7,005 nt of DNA from Geodermatophilaceae bacterium (GCA_013811805.1 JACCUM010000247.1:1-7005), one strand, 5' to 3'. Positions 1-6,073 are shown, counted from the first letter of the stretch. Notes: a model not told the origin generated them from the sequence alone. Made by a program: numbers and translations.

Positions 1-2
1 AT

Positions 3-617
3 TTCGAGACGATCGCCATCGAAACGATGGTCACCGCTTATCTCGACGCGGTGAAGTTGACCGGGCTGGCCGAGGAGAACCTGCAGGCCCGGGTACGCGG
101 CGCGCTGCTGATGGGCTTGTCCAACCAACACGGTCACCTGGTCCTGGCAACCGGCAACAAGAGCGAGATCTCGGTCGGGTACTCCACGCTGTACGGCGAC
201 AGCGTCGGCGGTTTCGCACCGATCAAGGACGTCCCGAAGACCCTGGTATGGGAGTTGGCCCGCTGGCGCAACACGGTGGCCGCCGAGCGTGACGAGGTCG
301 AACCGATCCCGGAGAACTCCATCGCCAAGCCGCCGTCAGCCGAGCTCCGACCGGGACAGCAGGACAGTGACTCGCTACCCGACTACGAGGTCTTGGACGC
401 GATTCTGGCCGACTACATCGACCGTGACCTCGGCCACCGCGAGCTGGTCGAACGCGGCCACGACCCGGAGACGGTCGCCGCGGTGCTGCAGATGGTCGAC
501 CGGGCGGAGTACAAGCGGCGGCAGTTCGCTCCCGGCACAAAGATCTCACTGAAGTCGTTCGGACGTGACCGACGTCTCCCGATCACCAGTCGCTGGCGGG
601 AGACGGTCGAGTCCTAG
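3..617 (+). CDS. nadE: Glutamine-dependent NAD+ synthase, C-terminal part (5' end outside window)
   Basis: This is the C-terminal ~204 residues of NAD+ synthase, the cytosolic enzyme that amidates nicotinic acid adenine dinucleotide to NAD+ using ATP. The frame is open from base 3 at the left edge, so the N-terminal glutaminase (nitrilase-like) domain and the ATP-binding SGGxDS loop must lie upstream. Visible synthetase motifs are LATGNKSEISVGYSTLYGD, then GGFAPIKDVPKT, then the KPPSAELRPGQ and DSLPDYEVLD segments. The tail (EYKRRQFAPGTKIS, KSFGRDRRLPITSRWRE) is typical of the two-domain, glutamine-using NadE, not the short ammonia-dependent form; this assignment is from memory of the family. 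The stop is TAG at 615-617. panB follows 41 bp downstream on the same strand, so two cofactor-biosynthesis genes may be co-transcribed. No truncation or odd codon use is visible in the part present. Confidence 0.93.
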   Translation, partial: FETIAIETMVTAYLDAVKLTGLAEENLQARVRGALLMGLSNQHGHLVLATGNKSEISVGYSTLYGDSVGGFAPIKDVPKTLVWELARWRNTVAAERDEVEPIPENSIAKPPSAELRPGQQDSDSLPDYEVLDAILADYIDRDLGHRELVERGHDPETVAAVLQMVDRAEYKRRQFAPGTKISLKSFGRDRRLPITSRWRETVES

Positions 618-645
618 TCGTGTCAGGCTGATTGGACCCGGGGAC

Positions 646-652
646 AGAAGGG
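646..652 (+). promoter_or_regulatory. Ribosome binding site deciding the panB start
   Basis: AGAAGGG lies 6 nt before the ATG at 659. The in-frame TTG at 632 would add nine residues but has no comparable purine-rich site before it, so the ATG is preferred. Confidence 0.6.
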
Positions 653-658
653 TCTGAT

Positions 659-1483
659 ATGTCGAGCACGAGCGGAACGGCACGACCCGTACGGGTTCGG
701 ATCCCGCATCTGCAGGCGCTCAAGGAGTCCTCCGAGCCTTGGCCGATGCTCACCGCCTACGACCAGTACACCGCCGCCATCTTCGACCAGGCCGGCATCC
801 CGGTGCTGCTCGTCGGTGACTCCGCGGCGAACAACGTGTACGGCTATCCGAGTTCGCTGGGTGTCACGATCGAGGAACTGCTTCCGCTGGTTCGCGCCGT
901 TGTCGGTGCCACCAAACAGTCCCTCGTGGTCGCCGACCTGCCGTTCGGCTCCTACGAATCCTCACCCGAGCAGGCGCTGGCAACGTCGGTACGGATGATG
1001 AAGGAGGCCGGCGCGCATGCTGTGAAGCTGGAAGGCGGCGTACGGGTAGCAGCGCAGATCCACAAGATCACCGAGGCTGGCATACCGCTCATGGCGCACA
1101 TCGGGTTCACCCCGCAGAGCGAGCACCGCTTGGGCGGGTACAAGATCCAGGGCCGTGGCGCGGGTGCCGATCAGTTGCTCGCCGACGCGCACGCCATACA
1201 GGAGGCCGGTGCCTTCGCAGTCGTGCTGGAGATGGTTCCGGGTGAGCTCTCCGGACAGGTCACCAAAGAACTGACGATCCCCACGATTGGGATCGGCGCC
1301 GGACCGGCCTGCGATGCCCAGGTGCTGGTCTGGCAGGACATGGTCGGTCTGAACACCGGCAAGGTGCCGCGGTTCGTCAAGCAGTACGCAGACCTCGACG
1401 GTGTCCTTCGGGGGGCGGCTGCAGCGTACGCAACCGACGTGCGCGCCGGAACATTCCCGGGTCCGGAGCACACCTACAGCTGA
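659..1483 (+). CDS. panB: 3-Methyl-2-oxobutanoate hydroxymethyltransferase (ketopantoate hydroxymethyltransferase)
   Basis: PanB transfers a hydroxymethyl group from 5,10-methylene-tetrahydrofolate to 2-oxoisovalerate to give ketopantoate, the first committed step to pantothenate and coenzyme A, in the cytosol. The 274-residue product has the usual family length and is a complete (beta/alpha)8-type PanB. Metal-binding aspartates are seen at D54 (LLVGDSAAN) and D93 (VVADLPFGSYE). The substrate-binding VKLEGG lies at about 122-127, MAHIGFTPQS at about 145-154, and the catalytic-base glutamate is E191 in VVLEMVP. The GIGAGPACDAQVLVWQDMVG block near the C-terminus binds substrate. SAANxVYGY in place of the enterobacterial SLGMVVQG is, as I recall it, the mycobacterial type. 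I start at ATG 659 because of its Shine-Dalgarno. nadE ends 41 bp upstream. panC and panD are not in the window. The gene converges on the metal-receptor-like gene with only 20 bp between stop codons. Confidence 0.96.
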   Translation: MSSTSGTARPVRVRIPHLQALKESSEPWPMLTAYDQYTAAIFDQAGIPVLLVGDSAANNVYGYPSSLGVTIEELLPLVRAVVGATKQSLVVADLPFGSYESSPEQALATSVRMMKEAGAHAVKLEGGVRVAAQIHKITEAGIPLMAHIGFTPQSEHRLGGYKIQGRGAGADQLLADAHAIQEAGAFAVVLEMVPGELSGQVTKELTIPTIGIGAGPACDAQVLVWQDMVGLNTGKVPRFVKQYADLDGVLRGAAAAYATDVRAGTFPGPEHTYS

Positions 1484-1484
1484 G

Positions 1485-1502
1485 CTGGCCTGCTCCGGCC
1501 GG
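1485..1502. terminator. Possible short bidirectional hairpin between convergent genes
   Basis: CTGGCC (1485-1490) can pair with GGCCGG (1497-1502) around a 6-nt loop, including one G-U pair. It sits in the 20-bp gap between the convergent panB and metal-receptor-like stop codons, where a terminator is expected. There is no T-tract, and short GC stems are common in such DNA, so this is tentative. Confidence 0.3.
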
Positions 1503-1503
1503 T

Positions 1504-2235
1504 CTAGAACTCGCGCGCCAGTTGAGCCCCCAGCACGTCCCATGCTTCGAGCAGCGATGGCCCGTACCAGGTCAGGTGCCGGCCACTGACTAGCGCGATC
1601 TGCTTGTCGGGGAAGGCTTCTGGGCCATCATCAGCGGCGAACTGGTATGGCTCGTCGGGAAGTACGACGAGGTCAGCGATTCTGACCCGCTCGTCCCCCA
1701 GTTCGATTCTCGGGTATCGCTCGACGTGGTCGGCAAAGACGTTGTCCACCCCGAGAATGCGCAGGACGTCTCCGGCGAAGGTGTCGTGCCCCAGGACCAT
1801 CCAGGGCCGCCGCCAGATCGGAACCACTGCGCGACGGCGTGACATGGGTGCGACGGGCTGGTGCCAGAGCCGGCGGGTACGGATCAGCCAGTCCGGCTCC
1901 CCTCCGGTGAGGGCATGCAGGAGGGCGCTGAGGCTGTCGAGTGCCTGGGTGACAGTTGCCGGCGCAGTCACCCAGACCGCGATCCCGCTGTCCCGCAGTG
2001 CCGAGATGTCACTCGGACGGTTCTCCTCCGCATTGGTCACCACGAGATCGGGACCCAGGGCCCGGATGGCGTCGAGGTTCGGCCACTTGGTGCCCCCGAC
2101 CCGGGGAAGGTCGAGATCGGCTGGATGGGTGCACCAGTCGGTCACCCCGACCAGGAGGTGGCGATGGGTGGCCGCGATGGATTCGGTGAGCGATGGCACG
2201 AGGCAGACGACCCGCCGTGGTCCGCGCCCCGGCAT
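1504..2235 (-). CDS. Helical backbone metal receptor, BtuF/FhuD-like, apparently cytosolic
   Basis: A 243-residue product (ATG at 2235) that belongs by sequence to the type III periplasmic-binding-protein fold class used by BtuF and FhuD to carry cobalamin and siderophores. Visible blocks are RRVVCLVPSLTESIAA at the N-terminus, VGVTDWCTHPADLDLPRVGGTKWPN, then PDLVVTNAEENR, a central long-helix region (about 100-140), and a C-terminal lobe with DLVVLPDEPYQFAADDGPEAFP and LVSGRHLTWYGPSLLEA. It has no signal peptide, lipobox or membrane segment, and no permease or ATPase gene is adjacent, so uptake into the cell is unlikely to be its job; the ligand is unknown. An in-frame GTG at 2280 would add 15 residues (MQQPDHG...) without matching the domain start. 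An AGGG about 10 nt before ATG 2235 gives it moderate support. It is the last gene of a minus-strand run, 77 bp (32 bp with the GTG) after the RNase gene. Confidence 0.8.
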   Translation of the reverse strand: MPGRGPRRVVCLVPSLTESIAATHRHLLVGVTDWCTHPADLDLPRVGGTKWPNLDAIRALGPDLVVTNAEENRPSDISALRDSGIAVWVTAPATVTQALDSLSALLHALTGGEPDWLIRTRRLWHQPVAPMSRRRAVVPIWRRPWMVLGHDTFAGDVLRILGVDNVFADHVERYPRIELGDERVRIADLVVLPDEPYQFAADDGPEAFPDKQIALVSGRHLTWYGPSLLEAWDVLGAQLAREF

Positions 2236-2312
2236 CGACCGGCCCTGATCGTCGACCGGCCCGTGATCTGGCTGCTGCACCTCGGATCCCGCTTATCGCC
2301 TGGACACCCGGA

Positions 2313-3746
2313 TCATCGGGACACCGCGAGACGAACCGTACGGGCGTCGACGTCGGCCGCGATGACCTTGACCCGAACCGTCGCCCCCAACGAGAGGTCA
2401 GGTCCCGTGCATCTCGCGCGAACCGCCAGGTCACTGAGCACGACGGTGGCGTCCCTGCTGCCACGGCTGCCGACTTCGACGACGACGCCATCGAGGATCT
2501 GACCGATACGGTCGGCGAGAACTGCCGCCTCGGTCGCATCGAGGCAGGCACGTTGCAGTTCGTTGTCGCGACGATCTGCCGCGGTCATCGCTGCTGGCAG
2601 GTCTGGCAGTCGACTCCGCGCCCAGTGCTCGACGTCGCCTCCCTCCCGGATGCCGAGGCATACCTCGTTGGCGTATCGGTCGGCCAGCCGTCTGAGTGGC
2701 GCTGTGACGTGCGCGTACGGAGCGCCCACGCCGGCATGCTCGATCTGTTCGGGTGATGAACCATCGAAGGCGGTGTATCCCGACCCGCGCAACAGCCCAG
2801 CCGCCTCGTCGATGAAGGCTGCCTCCTGTGGGCTGCATCCGTCCACAGCAGACAGAACCTCGGCGGGCGAGGCGTCTGATGCCCAGTCGATTCCCAGCGA
2901 CGCCGCAACGCGGCGAAGCTGCTCGACTGCGTGGTGATCGGCAGCCGGCAGGGTACGGAGGAGGCCGACGCCGGCATCCAGCATGAGGCGCGCGGCCGCC
3001 CGTCCGGTCAGCAGCGAGATCTGGGCGTTCCACCGTTCTACCGGCAGTTGGGACCGAAAGGACAGCTGCCACGAGCCGTCCTGTGCCCGCACGACCTCCT
3101 GGTCCGGGATGGGAAGTTCGAGCGCTCCTCGCTCACGTGCCTGGTCGACAAGAATCGGTCCCAGCTCGGCCAGCGCCACGATGCTGGGATGCGCGGCACG
3201 GCGGTCGATGTCAGCTTGCACCTGCGCGTAGCTGAGTTTGGCGATGCTGCGCACTTGGTGACGGGTGACGTCGACGGTGGTCAGGTTTGCACTCTCGTCC
3301 AGGTGCAGAGCCCACACCACCGCAGGACGGTCCTTGTCCGGCAGCAGACTTGCCCCATCTTCGCTCAGCTGCGAAGGGTAGAGCGGCGTCCGGGTATCGG
3401 GGCTGTACAGCGTGACACCGCGTCTCCACGCCTCGTCGTCCATCGGGGCACCAGGTCGGACGAAGGCGGCCACATCGGCGATCGCGTAGTGGACCACATA
3501 CCCATCGGGTGTGCGCTCGATGTGCAACGCCTGATCGAGGTCCAGGCTCTCGGGCGGATCGATGGTGACGAAGGGTAGAACGAGACGCGTTCGGGCACCT
3601 TGCGGACCCCTGTGGACACTGTCCCGGGCGTCATCTGACACCGAGGCGGGAAAGCCTTGTGGGACTTCGAGTTCGGTCCGGATGGCGTGGAAGGACAGCG
3701 ACGCCGCCGTACGGAGACGGCGGCTTGGTGTGGCGCTCAGGTCCAA
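2313..3746 (-). CDS. RNB-domain exoribonuclease (RNase II/R family, actinobacterial short form)
   Basis: A 477-residue processive 3'-to-5' exoribonuclease of the RNase II/R superfamily, acting on single-stranded RNA in the cytosol. The catalytic core begins with FVTIDPPESLDLDQALHIE: D63, D69 and D71 match three of the four magnesium-binding aspartates of E. coli RNase II, while the fourth position is Q72. HYAIADVAAFV and GVTLYSPDTRTPLYPSQLSEDGASLLPD follow. The substrate-binding arginine block YAHVTAPLRRLADRYANE is at about 344-361. The last ~60 residues look like an S1-type OB-fold (VVVEVGSRGSRDATVVLSDLAVRA). It is shorter than RNase R and lacks obvious N-terminal cold-shock domains. The start is uncertain: the TTG at 3746 is just 6 nt after the stop of the lysine-rich gene, with TAGGGGG overlapping that stop very close to the TTG; a CTG at 3740 would be better spaced. 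The tight spacing implies co-transcription with the H1-like gene. Confidence 0.9.
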   Translation of the reverse strand: MDLSATPSRRLRTAASLSFHAIRTELEVPQGFPASVSDDARDSVHRGPQGARTRLVLPFVTIDPPESLDLDQALHIERTPDGYVVHYAIADVAAFVRPGAPMDDEAWRRGVTLYSPDTRTPLYPSQLSEDGASLLPDKDRPAVVWALHLDESANLTTVDVTRHQVRSIAKLSYAQVQADIDRRAAHPSIVALAELGPILVDQARERGALELPIPDQEVVRAQDGSWQLSFRSQLPVERWNAQISLLTGRAAARLMLDAGVGLLRTLPAADHHAVEQLRRVAASLGIDWASDASPAEVLSAVDGCSPQEAAFIDEAAGLLRGSGYTAFDGSSPEQIEHAGVGAPYAHVTAPLRRLADRYANEVCLGIREGGDVEHWARSRLPDLPAAMTAADRRDNELQRACLDATEAAVLADRIGQILDGVVVEVGSRGSRDATVVLSDLAVRARCTGPDLSLGATVRVKVIAADVDARTVRLAVSR

Positions 3747-3752
3747 CGCCCC

Positions 3753-4142
3753 CTAGCGGCGGGCGGCGGCCTTCTTCGTGGGCGCCTTCTTCGCAGTCGT
3801 CTTCTTGGCCCCGATCTTCTTGAGGCTGGTCTTGGTCCCGCCCCCGGTGCCAGCAGACGCCTTCTTGGCGGTGGCGTTCTTGGCGGTGGCCTTCTTCGCG
3901 GTGGCCTTCCCGGCCGTTGTCTTCTTGGCTGTCGTCTTCTTGGCTGTCGTCTTGTCAGCCACCTTCTTCACCGCCCGCTTGACTGCCGTCTTTGCGGTCG
4001 TGGCCTTTTCGGTTGCCTTGGCGGCGACCTTCTTGGTCGGTGCCTTCTTGGCAGTTGTCTTGCGAGCTGGCGCCTTTGTGGCGGTCTTCGTTGCCGACGC
4101 CTTTGTGGCGGTGGCCTTACGTGCCGAAGCCTTCGCGGCCAT
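3753..4142 (-). CDS. Lysine/alanine/threonine-rich histone H1-like protein
   Basis: A 129-residue low-complexity protein with 36 Lys and 38 Ala, five Arg and only two acidic residues, so it is extremely basic. It consists almost wholly of motifs such as AKKT, APTKK, ATAKK and TTAKK, which resemble the tails of eukaryotic histone H1, of mycobacterial HupB and of AlgP-like proteins. No folded HU, Lsr2 or zinc-ribbon domain is present, so this is a free-standing tail. A slightly different segment, TSLKKIGAKK, lies at about 105-114. Likely role (inference): binding DNA or RNA by charge neutralisation, compacting or protecting the nucleoid. The start is fixed by AGGAGG before ATG 4142; the longer frame from 4205 adds non-basic residues and is not used. 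The RNase gene begins 6 bp downstream, so both are probably made together. The antisense strand carries a long hydrophobic open frame that is only a mirror of the Lys/Ala codons. Confidence 0.88.
   Translation of the reverse strand: MAAKASARKATATKASATKTATKAPARKTTAKKAPTKKVAAKATEKATTAKTAVKRAVKKVADKTTAKKTTAKKTTAGKATAKKATAKNATAKKASAGTGGGTKTSLKKIGAKKTTAKKAPTKKAAARR
3861..3950 (-). repeat. Six tandem 15-bp units encoding (A/T)TAKK pentapeptides
   Basis: Six consecutive 15-bp units within the H1-like gene encode, in coding order, TTAKK, TTAKK, TTAGK, ATAKK, ATAKN and ATAKK. The units at 3921-3935 and 3936-3950 are identical at the DNA level, and the others differ by one to four bases. Such an array can gain or lose units by slippage without changing frame, so the protein length may vary between strains (inference). 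Confidence 0.9.
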
Positions 4143-4146
4143 GGTT

Positions 4147-4152
4147 CCTCCT
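4147..4152 (-). promoter_or_regulatory. Strong ribosome binding site of the H1-like gene
   Basis: On the minus strand AGGAGG lies 4 nt before the ATG at 4142. It is the best Shine-Dalgarno in the window and decides the start against the longer open frame reaching 4205. Confidence 0.8.
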
Positions 4153-4173
4153 AGACAAACGAATGTTGCGATC

Positions 4174-4202
4174 ACTGTTGAGTGCTGCGCGGGCCGCGTC
4201 AA
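4174..4202 (-). promoter_or_regulatory. Weak candidate promoter for the H1-like gene and RNase gene
   Basis: In the 85-bp gap behind the SPOR-like gene, minus-strand TTGACG (4202-4197) is a good -35 match. A spacer of 17 bp leads to AACAGT (4179-4174), which is a poor -10. The same stretch can also fold through GTTGA/TCAAC and CGCGG/CCGCG arms. Position is suitable, but the -10 makes this only a suggestion. Confidence 0.25.
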
Positions 4203-4227
4203 CACTCCACGCCGACCTCAGAGCCAT

Positions 4228-4416
4228 TCAGTTGTCTCCGTTGTTCCAGGCCGTGTCGTCGGCCGACTTCCGCGCTTCGCCTTTTCTGATGGTGTCGAAC
4301 GCTTTTGCCGCTTCTGCGCGCGTAGCGAATGGACCCAACCGGTCCTTCGACGGTGCTTCACCTTCTTGTACAAGTGCGCCGGTCTTCACGTTGTAGTACC
4401 AAGGTCCGTCAGGCAC
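4228..4416 (-). CDS. Small SPOR-like conserved actinobacterial protein (62 aa)
   Basis: A 62-residue product starting at GTG 4416, preceded by GAGGAT about 9 nt upstream. It has an aromatic N-terminus (DGPWYYNVKTGALVQEGEAPSK), then DRLGPFATRAEAAKAFDTI, and a polar charged tail. The pattern W-Y-Y...K-x-G-x-V...D-R-x-G-P-(Y/F)-x-T-R-x-E-A is, as I recall it, that of small actinobacterial proteins usually labelled SPOR domain-containing; true SPOR domains bind denuded peptidoglycan glycans, but this protein has no signal peptide or membrane segment, so that role is doubtful here. The function is unknown. It is the first gene of the minus-strand run, 85 bp before the H1-like gene. The DJ-1 family gene diverges from it with 156 bp between the two starts; I found no convincing promoter there. 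Confidence 0.72.
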   Translation of the reverse strand: MPDGPWYYNVKTGALVQEGEAPSKDRLGPFATRAEAAKAFDTIRKGEARKSADDTAWNNGDN

Positions 4417-4572
4417 CTTCGTGATCCTCGCATCTGTCGAAGTTGCTGTCAGCCAACCAGTCTAGGATTGGAGCGCGCGCAACCTCCTCCGGCGATCGAG
4501 CGTTTCCACTTCCCGCCGGGGGGTGCCTGACAAGAGCAGCAAGTAGTCGTATCTCGAGTCAGGAGCAGTGTT

Positions 4573-5146
4573 GTGAGTACCGAACTCCAGGGCATGATCG
4601 TCGCCTTCGCGGTGGCGACCGAAGGCGTCCAGCAAGCCGAGCTGACCGAGCCGTGGAAAGCCGTACAGGATGCCGGGGGCACGCCAAAGCTGGTCAGTCT
4701 CGAGTCGGACCAGGTGCAGACGTTCAACCACCCTGGACAAGGCCGACGCCTTCGATGTGGACCAGACTTTCGAGGACGCCGCAGCTTCGTCCTTCGACGC
4801 GCTCGTGCTGCCGGGCGGCGTCGCGAATCCGGACTCGCTTCGCATGAACGACGGCGCAGTTGCCTTCATAAGGTCGTTCTTCGACTCCGGCAAGCCGGTC
4901 GCTGCAATCTGCCACGCACCTTGGACGCTTATCGAGGCGGATGTCGTGCGCGGCAAAACGCTGACGTCCTGGCCGAGCCTGCAGACCGACCTACGCAACG
5001 CCGGCGCCGAGTGGGTGGATCAAGAAGTGGTCGAGGATTCCGGACTGCTGACCAGCCGAAAGCCCGATGACCTTCCTGCGTTCACCGCAGGTCTCGTGAA
5101 GTTGTTCGCAGGCACTCGGTACCCGCGCGCGGGCGACCAGGTCTGA
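4573..5146 (+). pseudogene. DJ-1/PfpI family (class I glutamine amidotransferase-like) gene with +1 frameshift
   Basis: Read through the shift, this is a ~190-residue PfpI/DJ-1 superfamily protein of the stress-protein/deglycase-protease group. The first frame (GTG 4573, AGGAG at 4561-4565) gives VAFAVATEGVQQAELTEPW with the conserved active-site glutamate E17, up to QTFNH. The second frame continues with LDKADAFDVDQTFEDA, FDALVLPGGVANPD, and the nucleophile elbow AAICHAPWTL with the cysteine at about residue 113 of the restored protein, then TSWPSLQTDLRNAGAEWVD to the TGA at 5144-5146. The frames join exactly if one C of CCC at 4731-4733 is removed (CAC CTG GAC AAG instead of CAC CCT GGA). 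As written, the first frame runs on to 5070 as unrelated residues and lacks the cysteine, so the product would be inactive. This could be a real mutation or a sequencing error. Confidence 0.85.
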
Positions 5147-5181
5147 GCCGCGCGACCGCGACGACGTCGGCCGTTTGCACA

Positions 5182-5430
5182 TCACTCGCCGACGCGGTCA
5201 CCGACCAGGGCAAGGGCGAAGCGCTGGTATCGAGCGGCGATGACTTCCGGTTCGAGTCCGCCGCCGGGTCGATACCAGTCGGACACGACGCGACAGAGCA
5301 CGAGCACGGCGCGGGTGGCTTCGTGTGGGTCGTCGGTGCCGAAGTCACCGGCCGGGCACGCGTCCGTGACCTCGGCGAGCACCATGTGCTCGAGTTCGTC
5401 GCGCAGCCTGACGTGCATGCGCCGATAGGC
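5182..5430 (-). pseudogene. TetR-family transcriptional regulator, C-terminal remnant
   Basis: About 80 residues at the 3' end of a minus-strand frame read MHVRLRDELEHMVLAEV, then ATRAVLVLCRVVSDWYRPGG, then LEPEVIAARYQRFALALVG. This is the ligand-binding/dimerisation C-terminal domain common in actinobacterial TetR regulators (the S/N-x-W-Y-R-P-G-G followed by P-E-E/V-I-A pattern). The stop is TGA at 5184-5182. The frame stays open upstream to 5754, but beyond about 5430 the translation loses all resemblance to TetR: there is no N-terminal helix-turn-helix, and the opposite strand becomes coding for a different protein. The DNA-binding domain is therefore missing and the gene cannot work as a repressor. 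It converges on the frameshifted DJ-1 family gene with 35 bp between the stops. Confidence 0.75.
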
Positions 5431-5439
5431 TCCTCGAGG

Positions 5440-5847
5440 CTGCGAATCGGTCCCGAGATGGGCAAGGCGGCAAAATACCCCAGCGATCCGTTCCTGATCC
5501 TCGGCATCACCAACGGCGAGTCCGGCGCGATCGGCACTCCGTACTACACCGAAGCGCTCGGGCCCGGTGGGATCAACGAACAACTGGCTGCCAAGTACAG
5601 AGCGAAGTTCTTCAACGTGCAGACCTTCCTCACCGACCTGACCGCCACGGGGGCGATGGCTGCCGCCAACCTCCCGATTACTGACGCCGACCGGCAATGC
5701 GTCGCCGAGGGCCGCGTCCCTGTATCGCTCCGTGCCGCGCAGGCCGATGTGCACCTGAACCTGTCCGGCCAGACCGCAGTTGCCCAGCAGACCTATAGGC
5801 GGTCCGCAGATCGTTCAGGGTATGACGTCGGGGATGGCAGCGGGTAA
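5440..5847 (+). pseudogene. SGNH/GDSL-type hydrolase, C-terminal remnant
   Basis: From about 5440 to the TAA at 5845-5847 the plus strand shows strong coding bias. The translation contains KYPSDPFLILGITNGES, then IGTPYYTEALG, then INEQLAAKYRAKFFNVQTFLTDL, and ADVHLNLSGQTAVAQQTYRR. ADVHLN fits block V of SGNH hydrolases, whose Asp (codon 5746) and His (codon 5752) complete the catalytic triad; the preceding FLILGI...IN..LAAKY..KFFNV pattern also fits the second half of that fold. The block I serine (GDS) and everything before the middle of the domain are absent: upstream of about 5430 the frame is open only as antisense of the TetR remnant. A real start codon cannot be named. A hairpin follows 18 bp after the stop. 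The family call rests on recalled patterns; an unrelated protein fragment is the main alternative. Confidence 0.55.
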
Positions 5848-5865
5848 CCGCACCAGCCTGTCCTG

Positions 5866-5905
5866 CTGACCTACCGACCGAGGACGCCTTTGGGCGGTAG
5901 GTCAG
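5866..5905. terminator. Perfect 11-bp inverted repeat, 18-nt loop
   Basis: CTGACCTACCG (5866-5876) is exactly complementary in reverse to CGGTAGGTCAG (5895-5905). It lies 18 bp behind the stop of the hydrolase remnant, so a factor-assisted or U-tract-free terminator of that gene is the simplest reading. No T-run follows on either strand. A recombination site or an operator are alternatives. Confidence 0.55.
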
Positions 5906-6073
5906 TAGTCGCTCGTGCGACGGTCGGCAGGAGAGCCATGACGTCGGTGTGGAAGGTGGTGCCGATGCCGGGCGACGCTGCGCCTCATGTCCGAGTAGTA
6001 GCCATTTAGGCCGTCACGCGCGTTGGTGACGTATCTGAGGGGCGCCACACGGTCTGGTCGGACGTAGTCGCCG

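Noticed and set aside
1401..2502. Several plus-strand open frames of 60-215 codons across the metal-receptor gene
   Set aside because: They are antisense or offset shadows with Arg/Ser/Pro-rich translations and no recognisable domains, while the minus strand encodes a conserved protein.
3778..4530. Long plus-strand open frame (250 codons) with a very hydrophobic, membrane-like translation
   Set aside because: It is antisense to the Lys/Ala/Thr-rich gene. Reverse complements of AAG and GCC codons give Leu/Phe/Val/Ala runs, so the hydrophobicity is an artefact; the minus strand has AGGAGG and a sensible protein.
4527..4555. CTGACA, 17 bp, TATCTC as a promoter for the DJ-1 family gene
   Set aside because: The -10 lacks the final T, and the transcript would begin at about the Shine-Dalgarno, leaving no usable leader.
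5245..5265. GGTTCGAGTCC, resembling a tRNA T-loop
   Set aside because: The bases flanking the loop do not form a 5-bp T-stem, no acceptor or anticodon arms are found, and the bases are codons of the conserved TetR C-terminal segment.
5182..5754. Full 190-codon minus-strand frame as an intact regulator
   Set aside because: Only the last ~80 residues look like TetR; the N-terminal part is the mirror of the strongly coding hydrolase remnant and has no helix-turn-helix.
5938..6009. Plus-strand 23-codon frame starting MTSVWKVVPM with AGGAG just upstream
   Set aside because: Too short, without a recognised family or a partner gene; the ribosome-site match is easily a chance hit in this base composition.
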